A stretch of DNA of 64,000 nt from assembly GCA_029339505.1 (NCBI GenBank), contig JAQISU010000096.1, forward strand, positions 1,230,501 through 1,294,500. Reading direction: 5' to 3'. Below are positions 54,660-64,000 of this stretch, piece after piece. Position numbers and translations under genes: made by a program. This stretch comes from Unio delphinus (Eukaryota; Mollusca; Bivalvia; Unionida; Unionidae). The notes below the pieces were generated by a model that saw nothing but the letters and a program-made list of their open reading frames with translations, had not been told where the DNA came from and did no database searches. Numbering within the stretch: the first letter of the stretch is position 1; the number at the start of each line of letters is the position of its first letter.

Positions 54660-54951
54660 AAACTAAAGAAGCGACACCTAACGGGCGGCAAGGGGAGGTA
54701 ATGGGCAAGAGTTATTGCCCTTTGTCTATATGACATAGACAGGAAAGACGAATTTTCGTCTTTTGGTAGGGCTGGATTCGCGAGGTAGCAGGCTAATATC
54801 CCTAAAGTAATGTGATTGGGGAACGTATTCAAAGGAGAAAGCAAATTTTTTAGTAAATTATGTTTCTCCGAGAATACTTACCCAATCACATTACTTTAGG
54901 GATATTAGCCTAAAGTAATGTGATTGGGGAACGTATTCAAAGGAGAAATAT
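54660..54951 (-). repeat. DIRS copy 2 left ITR and terminus junction
   Basis: 54685-54842 is the left ITR. At AGC (54840-54842) it runs straight into 54843-54910, the complement of a DIRS right end (TAGTAAATTATGTTTCTCCG, GAGAATACTTACCCAATCAC). This forms the same join as the ICR of copy 1. A perfect 30-bp inverted repeat (54791-54820 and 54881-54910) results. Then 54909-54948 repeats 54801-54840 exactly. Confidence 0.85.
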
Positions 54952-56994
54952 GGATACAAATGTTTGAAGTGCACTAGGTCCAGGTCACCGGTATACTGTG
55001 TTATAACTATCCAACTCTGAAACTTAAATGTCAGAATTTGAAGATTTTTCGCTAACTTTGCCTTATCAGATAGATTTTATGTACAACAATACTGAAAATT
55101 TTTAACCCATCCATATTTGACGAGCCTATTGATACTTCCAGTATCACAAACTGAGTTATTGTTTAGTTTGAATGAACCAGCACCAGTCCAGTTCCCAGCT
55201 GATCACCAAGTAGACCACAAAACAAAACACTTCAAATCACTTAATGAGGAAGCTCTCATAAACATATCTTAACAGCGGTACTCAAAATCTACCAAGAAAA
55301 ACACTTGGTGGGGCTACAACACTTTCACTTTCAAAGTATTTTGAGTTCACATGAGAGGTCATTGTGCACATTCCAAAAGCAAAGTTGAGAATAATTGTTA
55401 TCTACTCATAGAAGCCTGCAGATTTTTTAAAAAAGATTTTAATTTGAATTCACAGAAATAAAATGTTAATTTTGAAGCAATTAATACTTATTCAAAGATA
55501 AAAATTATTGGTTGACTTGTCAGATACCATCAATACACACACACATGCACACAGCAAAAATGCTGAATTAAATATTTTTAAAAAAATACAAATTTTCTGT
55601 TTTTAAAATGCTTTGGCCGATGGAATTATGTTTGAACTCCAGTCTTTGCTGCTCTTGGTAGTTCAGTGTGGGGCCTTGATGGTGATGCAACTGTCATTAG
55701 AATTCAGCAGAGCACTCGTCAGAGAATGGACTTAGCTACTGCTTAAACTACCTTGAAAGATCTTATTGAATTTTTCTCAGCATAGAAATAATCTTTCTGC
55801 ATCTCCATTTCTTTGGGGTAGCACCAAACATGCAGTGGCCATACAAGTTTGAATATTTAAATACATTCATTACTTTAGGGATTTGGCTCTGCTTTCCACA
55901 CTTTGTCCTGATTGTGGTTTGTATTAAATTGTAGACCGCTATCATACCCACCAGAATGACCCATGTCAGTATGGTGTTTGGAGTATGTGTAAAGAATAAA
56001 ATGCTTTTCTATGCTGCCATGCTTCACAAAGTGAGACTCTGTCAACCAGGAGTTCTAAAATTTATTTTTGCTGGGCTTGGTTCACTTATCTGAAGACTCA
56101 TCCTTCCTCAAGTACACTGAGATTTTGAATTCCACTTTGATACTATTCCGACTACCAGCATACTCATGTTTTGAATCAAATCCTACCTTAATGAAATGTC
56201 ACTGAACACAAAGAAGCCAGTATTTAAAAAAGGGACAAACAATATTCAAGGCAATAAACATTTATAAATACCTTTTCTTTCTTCAGCATGCACTAGTTTG
56301 ATTACCTAACTAAAGATGAATTTGTATACTTAAAAAATTTGCTAAATGGACTTTCCTGCAAAGGAATTGTAACCTAGTGCCATTTAAGTAATCTCTGCAA
56401 TGATAGATGTTGATCAAATTTAACTTTTAATCACTGTCTAAACTGCACTGAATTGATAGTCTTCCAGAAGTACGATACAGCTTATGGATATATATTGTTT
56501 TATCAAGATAGGTTGAACTATTTCTAACGGGGGCTGGGGGAAGGAGCAGTTGCAAGTAAAAATTCATAGGATAGTCTAACGGATGAGGATGGTAAAAAGA
56601 TATTCAAGATGTCAACCATATGCAATGTTAGCTAAGCACCATTTTCATTTAGGACTAACTAAACCTCATCAGAAGTCCCCACCCATTTTCACTTGGACCA
56701 AGAATACATCATAAAAAATCATTCAGTGAAAATCCCATGTACACGTGACCATCCAATCTGGAGTAGCAGCAATAACAAGATTTCCAAGATGGCTACCATG
56801 GTAGCCATATTTGATGTCCAAGTGACACAAATTTCATTTGGACCAGCTAGACCTCGGATTAATGTGTTTGTAAAATTTCATGGTAATCTTCCATGTAGTT
56901 TAGGAGGATTAGCAAAAGAGACAGACAACTGACAGCAGGTATCACGCAAGATCTTCTAGTCGATCACCAGTAGTGCTAAATATTGTCTTAAATA
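54952..56994. other. Non-coding stretch, no gene recognised
   Basis: AT-rich sequence. Around 56660-56940 phrases such as TTTCATTTGGACCAGCTAG, TTTCATGGTAATCTTCC and AAGAGACAGACAACTGACAG look like a dispersed repeat, which I cannot assign. Confidence 0.45.
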
Positions 56995-57275
56995 TTGTGT
57001 GTGTGAATTGGATTGTTTAATGTAGCCTTTAAAAAATGTGTGTCATATCACTACGATGTCTGCAGTGTCAAAATTTATAGTGATGTTTTGCACTGGGGCA
57101 TCATTCCGCAGACACATAGCACAATGTCCCACCCAGTCACAGTATCACTAACCTCTTAACACTGGGGGCCTAGCAAGGTAGCTGTTAGTACCGTTTTTAG
57201 AAGTTTCTGGTATGACTCGGGCAGAGGTCGAACCCAAGACTTCCTGCATCCCAGGCAGATGCTCTAACCACTAAA
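56995..57275 (-). mobile_element. tRNA-derived SINE (family A) copy
   Basis: Minus orientation. TGTGTGTGAATTGGATT tail, CTACGATGTCTGCAGTG, GGGGCATCATTCCGCAGACA, CAATGTCCCACCCAGTCAC, then complements of the B box (near AGGTCGAACCCAAG) and A box (GATGCTCTAACCACTAAAG). Confidence 0.88.
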
Positions 57276-57796
57276 GAACATATCACATTAGGTCTTCTGA
57301 TCTATTGTCAGGAAAACTCAATACACTAGATTTAATAGAGTAGTGAAGACAAAACATTAGTCAAAGTATTGCAATGAATTTGAAAGTTTATTTCATGACC
57401 TACTGATATCTGACTGCAAGATAAACACAATATAGAGAAATAATTGGGTAAAAAAGGCATTATACATATAAATAATACATATAAATAAATAGTTCTTACT
57501 GGTACATTTCAAAAATATTTATGCAAATAAAACTGCACTTTCAACAATAGGGTTGTACAACTGAGATTTTGTGTTCACCTATGTATTGGGATTTATCATT
57601 AAAAGTTGAGTTCTACAAGCATGACTAATACTGTAAATTGAGGATTATTATTATTATAAGCATTACACATACTTCACATGCCTAGTTTTTATGCATGTTT
57701 ATCAAGAGTGATGTAACACAGTTTATATATGCAAAGCTTCATATGTATATAAATCATCTGTTACAGTAGCAACCTTTTGGGTGAAAGATAATTTAA

Positions 57797-58204
57797 CCCT
57801 TTGAACCCGACAGGCCGGTTTACCGGCCGGTTGTAATGGTGTATATACCCGAAAGGCCGGTATACCGGCCTAGCTATCTACCGTCATAACCCGACAGGCC
57901 GGTATACCGGCCTGTGTTATGTTATTCGCTAGATGGTCAGTGAAATATAGATCTTGCATGAATGGTACAACATGAACAAAATTTCGAGACAGTTTGTTAC
58001 ATAGTCATAGTAATAAAAAGCATTTTATAAGCATGTTTGAAAAGAGACAATTTGATATTTGCTGTTATATCATAGTGGATCATCATTCTAAGGCATAATA
58101 TTACTTTTATTTTGCAAAATTTTACTTTTTATAAAATTGTCAAAAATTGCCAGGGAGGCTCGGGTTATTGTGCCGAAATATGGGGGAGATTAGGGTTCAA
58201 AGGG
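57797..58204. mobile_element. piggyBac-type MITE with TTAA target site
   Basis: TTAA|CCCTTTGAACCC at the left and GGGTTCAAAGGG|TTAA at the right: 12-bp perfect TIRs with TTAA duplication, as for piggyBac. The 408-bp interior is non-coding. Its left part holds three copies of the palindrome GGCCGGTATACCGGCC (one with TTTA in the centre), each after CCGACAGG or CCGAAAGG. Confidence 0.9.
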
Positions 58205-58208
58205 TTAA

Positions 58209-59315
58209 ACAATGGCATAAAGAAAATGATGGAATCAATAACTTTAAAACTTGTCATTTGAGTCACTTCTAAGTTGGGTTTAACTTGTGAGTACAATTCT
58301 GAGATGAGCAAAATTTATGCTCTCCATTTATTTTTCATACAATTAATTTGCTACAAGTAGACTAAAATCTTATAAACTCCCTTTCCAAGTACAGTCTGAT
58401 TTTGCTTATCTGGCATACATACATTGGTCTTATAACAACTTTTATACAATGCCATAAATGGGAACAATTTCTTAAACATCTTTTCGAAACAGTATTCATT
58501 TTTCCCAATAAATGCCTTTAGTTATATTGTAGTGGCAATGATTTGTCAGATAAACAAAATTAAGGCATTTCATTATTAAAATGTAACTGCTTATGCTCCC
58601 GATTGTACAGCATTTTAAAATATGGATTTAACTATGCACAGTGATATTTCTTTTCACTCAATTTGTCATCAAGAATTTCAATCACAAATGTTAGAACACA
58701 CAAAAATTGTATCACACCTGGAAAGGAAGATGTTAACTGGGAAGATATTATTTTGTGATAAATGATTTGAAAAAAATATTTAGAATCATTTACTCGCAGA
58801 AAATTTAACTCAAAAATAATCTGAGTGATGGTAATGTCATGTTTATTCTATGTAAACTATTAAATCTAAACAGATGCACGAAATCAAGCTCGTTAATAGT
58901 CTTTGGAGAGTATAAATGTATTTTAGCACATATCTGCAAATTGTACCATCAAAATACCATTTTAAATAGTCCACCTCCATTAATGCTCATTGGCCCTATT
59001 TATTACCCGTAGATCTAGACTTGAGCCAGACTGCATGATATGCCTTCTTGCAATGATATCTAGTTATATCAAGTCTCTCATCTTAATCTCAAAGGGTTTT
59101 GGAATTATCAAGTTGAGAGAAAACTTGAATGGAAAACTCATCATACCAAATCAGGAGACTAAGCTTCAATATAGGGACTCAGATGTGATCCATGGAAGCA
59201 ACATGCCTGCTATTGATGATTAAAATATTTTTTGAAAATTCCACATTCAGAAAAATACTGACAAATTAAAGAACTCCTAAATTTTACTGAATATCAAGTT
59301 CTTGACAGTGTGTGT
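58209..59315. other. Non-coding stretch
   Basis: AT-rich; no gene, RNA or transposon end recognised. A 77-codon open frame at 58990-59223 lacks homology I know. Confidence 0.5.
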
Positions 59316-59650
59316 CTGTGATTTGGATTTTTAACATAGGTTTAACAATTTTTCAGTCATACTGCTATGATGTCTGCAGTGTGACAGTTTTTATAGTAAG
59401 GTCTAGCACTGGGTGCATCATGCTCCAGACATATAACATGATGTCCCACACATGCTGCAGACAAATAACCTGATGTCCCACCCAGTCACATTATCAAGAA
59501 ACCAGGCTGACCAGTCCTAACACAAACCTCTTAATGCTGAGCACTAAGTTAGTACCATTTTTATAAGTCTTTGGTACGACTCAGCTGGGGATTGACCCTG
59601 TGACCTCCCACATCTGAGGCAGATGCCCTAACGACTAGGTCAACGAAGCT
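59316..59650 (-). mobile_element. tRNA-derived SINE (family A) copy with internal duplication
   Basis: Minus orientation. TGTGATTTGGATTTTTAACA tail; CATGATGTCCCAC occurs twice (59439 and 59470), so about 30 bp is duplicated; ACCAGGCTGACCAGTCC; B-box complement GGGGATTGACCCTG; A-box side GATGCCCTAACGACTAGGTC. Confidence 0.88.
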
Positions 59651-60765
59651 GTATAGAGAAGAAAATTATGAAAAGACATTAAATTTTCTATTTAAACACA
59701 AGTAGGAATAAAAGTACTTTAGCATCAATAAGGTAAACTGTTACATGGAATGTATTTTTTAAAATGCAAAATATACAATGTCTAATCATGTAATAAGAAA
59801 TCAGTTAATTAGACTATACTTGGATTCTAAATGGCATCAGAGATGAAGATAATAATAAAAATTCATTTAATTCTCAATGAAAAAGGTTTATGCTGATTGT
59901 TTTGCCAAAAATTATTAAGCACCTAAATGTTTTTAACTGTAATTGTTTTGTGTACAAAAAATTTAAAGACCATAGGAAAAAATAATATTGTTGGAGTACA
60001 ATGTTTATTACTTTTCAAAAACATGTAATTTATACCGGATGGGCTGCTTAGATTCCACAAATGTTTATTTTCCTGAAAAACAAAGAAGCTGACATCTCAG
60101 CTCTTAATCGACAAATGTTCTATGATGTCAGAGTGGACAACTGTGATGAACAACTTGAAATATTATACAATTGCATTGGCCTTGAGGATAAGATTCTCCC
60201 TCCACTTCCCTCCAACAAGAGTATGATTTTTTTTTTCTCAAACCATTCAAAGGCCAGAATTAAGAAAGAAAAAAGAAACCAAATGGTTTTTCCCTTATAA
60301 TAATATACAATCATGTATCATCCCTTGTTCTAAAACATTTATTAGGTTAAAAAGCTAATGAGTACAAATACAGAGCTGTGACTTTAAAGACATGAACTCA
60401 AATGTGGTATTAAATTAAATTAATCAAAAGAAATCAAATCATAACAAATTCTACTAAACTCTCAAACAAAGAAGTGAAACATATTACTGTGATCATTTTG
60501 ACAAGCATCTGTGGAAATGACAGAGCAAGCAATAAGAAAGCAACAGAGCGAGAAGAAAATCTGGCAGAAATGTGTTTCATCTGCAGATTTCATAAAACTT
60601 TCCCTACTTGTTACGTTACACATGTTTTATTTTGCTTGTATAATAATAATGAGGGTTTAGCACTGTACTTAATCCTTAGAAGCTATTATGAGCTTTACAA
60701 TATTAAAATGTACGGACATTCATACCAGTATGCTGTGCAATTACAAAGGCAAGATGAAAATAGTT
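59651..60765. other. Non-coding stretch
   Basis: AT-rich. One short open segment near 60090-60222 is coding-like by eye but unassigned; otherwise nothing. Confidence 0.4.
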
Positions 60766-60769
60766 CAGA

Positions 60770-61300
60770 TTAGGAAAAAAAAACAATGTTAAGTCTATAC
60801 GTGCAGTCGAAATATGTTTTAAGAGCACTACTGAATGCAATTTCAGTGTTATTGTGTCTAAGTTCAATGGGCAATTCATTCCAGGTATCTGGGCCTTGTT
60901 ATGCGAAACTTTTTTTGTAGGACTTTCTTTTGACAGCGGTTGTCTGAAGAGGAGCATTACCATCAAAGGGTACATATGTGGGTGGAGTGACATTACTATT
61001 TTGGATGAAAGGAAGTCAACAAAATGTAGCATTTGAAAACATTATATGTTTGATTCAGGAGTGAACAAGTATCTGGTGCAAGGTAATAACAAAGAGGAGT
61101 GCTCAGCTCTTGGTAATCAAAGGATGATTTGAGCAGCTTTGTGAACTTTTTTAAGTTTCTAAAGTAGATGCCAAGACAAATCAGATACAAGAAAATTACA
61201 ATAGTTCAGTCTATAAAGTACCCAGTAACACGTAATGGCATCAGCTGAAAGAAAATGCAAATAGAATGAATCCAGTTGAGATGCATCATTTGGGTCAGCC
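60770..61300 (-). pseudogene. LINE RT C-terminal relic
   Basis: Minus strand: YRLNYCNFLVSDLSWHLL, KLKKVHKAAQIIL (about 61215-61120), later KRKSYKKSFA and QGPDTWNELPIELRHNNTEI with FSSALKTYF (about 60930-60810). This is the (L/R)LDYCNSLL...KLQKVQNAAARLI to TWNSLP order at the end of CR1/L2/Jockey-type RT proteins. Stops and shifts are present. The relic may extend up to about 61970. Confidence 0.7.
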
Positions 61301-62709
61301 ATTGGTTTCTTCAAATAAGGTGATTGTTTAATACAAGACTTTTAATGGAGGAAATAAATTTAAAGAAAATCTGAATGGCTGCTGAGACCAGGTACAAATC
61401 AATAATTTAAGAGCTGATTGTTAGGGCACGTTTGATTATATGAATGTTTCATAGTGAAATGAACATTAGATAATGCACATTCTGTGATGCAAACAGTATC
61501 TATTCATCTGTGATCATTTTCTCGTTAAAATTTACATGAAGAGTGATGGAGGGAGGTAGTTCATGTTCCATCAATGAATGTTCAAATAATCAGCACAAAC
61601 TGAATTTATGGAAGAAATAAATGTGTGAAATACAATGACAAAAAGTGCATGAAGACTATTTTTGGTTCCATTAAAATTTCATTCCATGCTAAAACCTGGG
61701 CCGATAAAGCTTTAATAGATGAAAGACCTAGATAAGAACATTGCCAGAAAAGGCATTTTAGATGGAATAATGGCCAAGATAGAAACCCATCCCCAAAGCT
61801 TGAATTGCGATATAAAAGCAAAAAGCAACATCATGTTGGTGCAAACACCTGAGACAAGAACCAGCTCTTAAAAAACGTAAATTGGCATGTGCTATGAAAT
61901 TAAATTGATCCTTATGTTGAGAACCATTTTGTAAATGCCACCATACATCAAATTTCATCTCATTCATCTATCAATTTCATTGCTCAACAAAAATCAAGGA
62001 CATTGAAATTTTTACTTCTGTAGTCATTGATTATTTGTATGCACCGAATCACTTTGCTTACGATCTATTTCACTAGTGATATGGCAGACGCTACTGCAAC
62101 ACACCTAGTGAGCAATATCAGTATAATTAGAAAAGCAAGTTGATAAGAATGCAAACTTTTATAACTTAACCTGAAATGGTTTAAAAGTTACAGACTTAAG
62201 GAATGGAAAGGTAGGTGTATGGAAAAACAACATTTAATAATGACTTGAAGACGGAACCTTCAATACGGTACAAAATGGGACCAGAATATAACATAAATTT
62301 CTTTGTAGTCACAAGACATTCAAGCTGACTGCAAAAATTCCTAGTCATGCTTAAATTCTCACTAGTCCTTCACATAAAACAATGCTGGACATGTATGAAA
62401 CTTTTCTACCCATATTACTGTTCAAAATTTTAAAAGTTACAAGTTCAACAGGAAATGTACTAGCATTAAGGTAGAAAACTACCACTATTAAGGGAGATGA
62501 CTACTGCTAAACTTCAGCCTTGCACAATACACATGCTCATGATGATGCATGTCATAATTTACTTATTGCAATTATGGTAGATCTGGGTCTGTACAGTTTG
62601 TTTGGAGTCATCTGTACAACAAAACATCATAGTCCCTGACGACTCATAAGTACATATGATGAGTGTACCAAATCTTATCCCTTTTCTTTTCTCTTTTCAT
62701 CTTAACACA
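61301..62709. other. Mostly unassigned; possible LINE remainder at left
   Basis: 61301-61970 may hold further decayed LINE sequence; 61970-62709 shows nothing I can identify. Confidence 0.35.
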
Positions 62710-62713
62710 TTAA

Positions 62714-63367
62714 CCCCTAGCGCCACGTTTACGGGGCAGGAGGTAGTAACCTATTTCCAAGCTCTGTAGCATCAAGGTCATGTATGATACACTAAAGTTG
62801 GTTGTATTATAAAAAGGTAGATAGATTGAGCTCTACAATTATACCAAATAATCTGGACGTTTTAGTTGCACTACAAAATACAGAGGGAAAAACCTAAGTT
62901 TTTGGACCAGTTTTTTTCTCATTTAAAATTCGTTCATGGATGGAATCTGATTTTGTGCCCTGACCGACTATTTGGCCTCAGATCTAAGGCACACTGGTCT
63001 AAACTGCGCACAGAACCTGTACAAAAAGTAGGATAAGGTGGGAATTTGGAATAAAGTTTATATTGTTGATGATGTAGAGTTTAACGCCAATTTACAGCAC
63101 ACAATAAACTATACATGGCAGCCAGTATTATTGATGAAGGAAGAACCTGGGAAACCCCCTGGAAAGAACCACCGACCCATGAGAAGCTACTGGCAAGCTT
63201 TCTCACATCCCCACATTGGCTAAATCTTAAGACTCGAACACACACAGACAGAGGTGAGATGGCAGTGATCCATAATGGAAAGCGCTTTAGACCAATTGGC
63301 CATTCAGGGCCCCACTGAGCATGAAAGTAGGCTACTACCTCTTGCCCTGCAAACGCAATACCAAGAG
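62714..63367. mobile_element. TTAA-flanked MITE carrying a SINE
   Basis: TTAA|CCCCTAGCGCCACGT...GGGGCAGGAGGTAGTAACC at the left; GGCTACTACCTCTTGCCCTG to AAGAG|TTAA at the right, giving imperfect TIRs of about 45 bp. The interior (from 62757) recurs at 63768-63985. Without the SINE the element would be about 400 bp, close to the MITE at 57797. Confidence 0.7.
63065..63316 (-). mobile_element. SINE family B copy nested in a MITE
   Basis: Minus orientation. Tail TTGTTGATGATGTAGAGTTT, body ACTATACATGGCAGCCAGTA, AAGAACCACCGACCCATGAG, AAGCTACTGGCAAGCTTTCT, B-box side AAGACTCGAACACACACAG, head CGCTTTAGACCAATTGGCCA and GGGCCCC. Confidence 0.88.
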
Positions 63368-63495
63368 TTAACAAGGATTTTGGAAAAAATTTACAAATTG
63401 TCAAGAAATGGCTAAATTTGTAATTTATGTGCAATGTCAATGCACAAGTGATTAAATATGCAAGGATTATTCAATTTTGGTGATGTCATTAAAAT

Positions 63496-64000
63496 GCACC
63501 CATTAACACATTAGCCCCTGGAGGTTTTGTTATTTTTGCATGAAATGCGAGTAGGAAACACATTTTGGAGGCTATTTCTGAATACATCCTAATACATCGA
63601 CTTCTAAGTGATTTTCCATTAGCCTAATGCTTAGTTGTGTTAGTAGCAATGTTTTCCATTGGTTATTTTGCTCAAGCATGACCAGAAATGTAAAAGTTAA
63701 ATACGGACCCATCATTTTCGTATCGAGACCACTCTTTTTTCCACATCTAAAAAGCCTACAACAACAAAATCAAGCTCTGTAGTATCAAGGTCATGTATGA
63801 TATACTAAAGTGAATGGTATTATAGAAAGGTAGACAGATTTAGCTCAACAATTATACCAAAAAATCTGGACGTTTTAGTTGCACTACAAAATAGAGAGAA
63901 AAACTATTTTGGAACCATTATTTTTTCACCCATTTTTGTGTTCAGATTTTAGACTTTTTGGCCACAGATCTAAAGCAGACAGGACTGAGCTGCATGCAGG
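63496..64000. mobile_element. Second copy of the TTAA-flanked MITE, runs off the window
   Basis: ATTAACACATTAGCCCCTGG resembles the left end at 62703. CAAGCTCTGTAGTATCAAGG to ATCTGGACGTTTTAGTTGCA and CTACAAAATA match 62757-62882 closely, followed by the shared CAGATCTAA. Between end and body it has about 200 bp that the first copy lacks. Confidence 0.6.

Larger units (their letters stand above)
48105..54842 (-). mobile_element. DIRS-like retrotransposon, copy 2, 3'-truncated
   Basis: Minus-strand relative of 23042-29020. Starting from its left ITR (54842) it runs through a leader with 178-bp repeats, gag with 81-bp repeats, RT, RNase H and recombinase, and stops near 48105. That position corresponds to about 28600 in copy 1, so the ICR and right ITR are lost. 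A block matching about 25215-25915 of copy 1 is also missing. The two copies share colinear protein blocks but differ at many sites. Without its right end this copy could not complete a DIRS cycle. Confidence 0.92.

Noticed and set aside
60061..60300. Possible exon (DVRVDNCDEQLEILYNCIGL) between a CTCAG and a GTATG
   Set aside because: It reads like protein, but I know no family match and see no neighbouring exons; a short open stretch by chance is as likely. A protein search and RNA-seq would settle it.

Overview
This window is a stretch of animal nuclear genome. It has spliced exons with GT/AG borders, tRNA-derived SINEs, LINE, Penelope-like and DIRS-like retroelements, DNA-transposon remnants and several minisatellite arrays, and no bacterial-type gene packing. 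The mix of DIRS, Penelope-like, Tigger and TTAA-flanked elements with CA- or GTT-tailed SINEs suggests a marine lophotrochozoan, most likely a mollusc. That placement is an inference, not something the sequence proves.

One host gene is well supported: a complete AGPAT5-type lysophosphatidic acid acyltransferase on the plus strand. It has eight coding exons (8956-9174, 12603-12681, 15743-15858, 20515-20604, 29633-29723, 32234-32398, 33500-33623, 36487-36709), which join in frame into 368 residues. It keeps the NHx4D box, the EGTR box, the IPR motif and two C-terminal membrane segments. An AATAAA poly(A) signal follows at 37056. Nearly everything else is repeat-derived, much of it inside this gene's introns.

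Layout. 1-4574: no recognisable gene; a 70-bp palindrome, a GT/GA microsatellite and a small foldback element. 4575-8150: a decayed Penelope-like element on the minus strand (RT plus GIY-YIG endonuclease), flanked by long terminal repeats in inverted orientation and carrying a SINE. 8956-36709: AGPAT5. Intron 1 holds a 928-bp long-terminal-inverted-repeat transposon with an 8-bp target duplication and a 46-bp minisatellite that runs into the exon 2 acceptor. Intron 3 holds a DIRS relic. Intron 4 holds a 6-kb DIRS-like element with its terminal repeats and internal complementary region intact. Intron 5 holds a Tigger/pogo element nested in another DIRS relic. Intron 7 holds a 43-bp satellite with higher-order structure. 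37287-38560: a 68-bp array split by a TIR element. 39436-42132: about 55 nearly identical copies of a 49-bp unit. 42900-48100: SINE copies, a DIRS RNase H relic and a minus-strand non-LTR retrotransposon relic. 48105-54950: a second, minus-strand DIRS copy that has lost its 3' end and an internal gag-RT block, but has expanded tandem arrays in its leader (178 bp) and gag (81 bp). 55-64 kb: SINEs, two TTAA-flanked MITEs and the tail of another LINE.

No new enzymatic system is evident. The most informative structures are the DIRS pair (circle-junction architecture, a shared GCT junction trinucleotide, tandem growth inside one copy), the Penelope element with inverted terminal repeats, the long-TIR element with its exact target duplication, and the very homogeneous 49-bp satellite.
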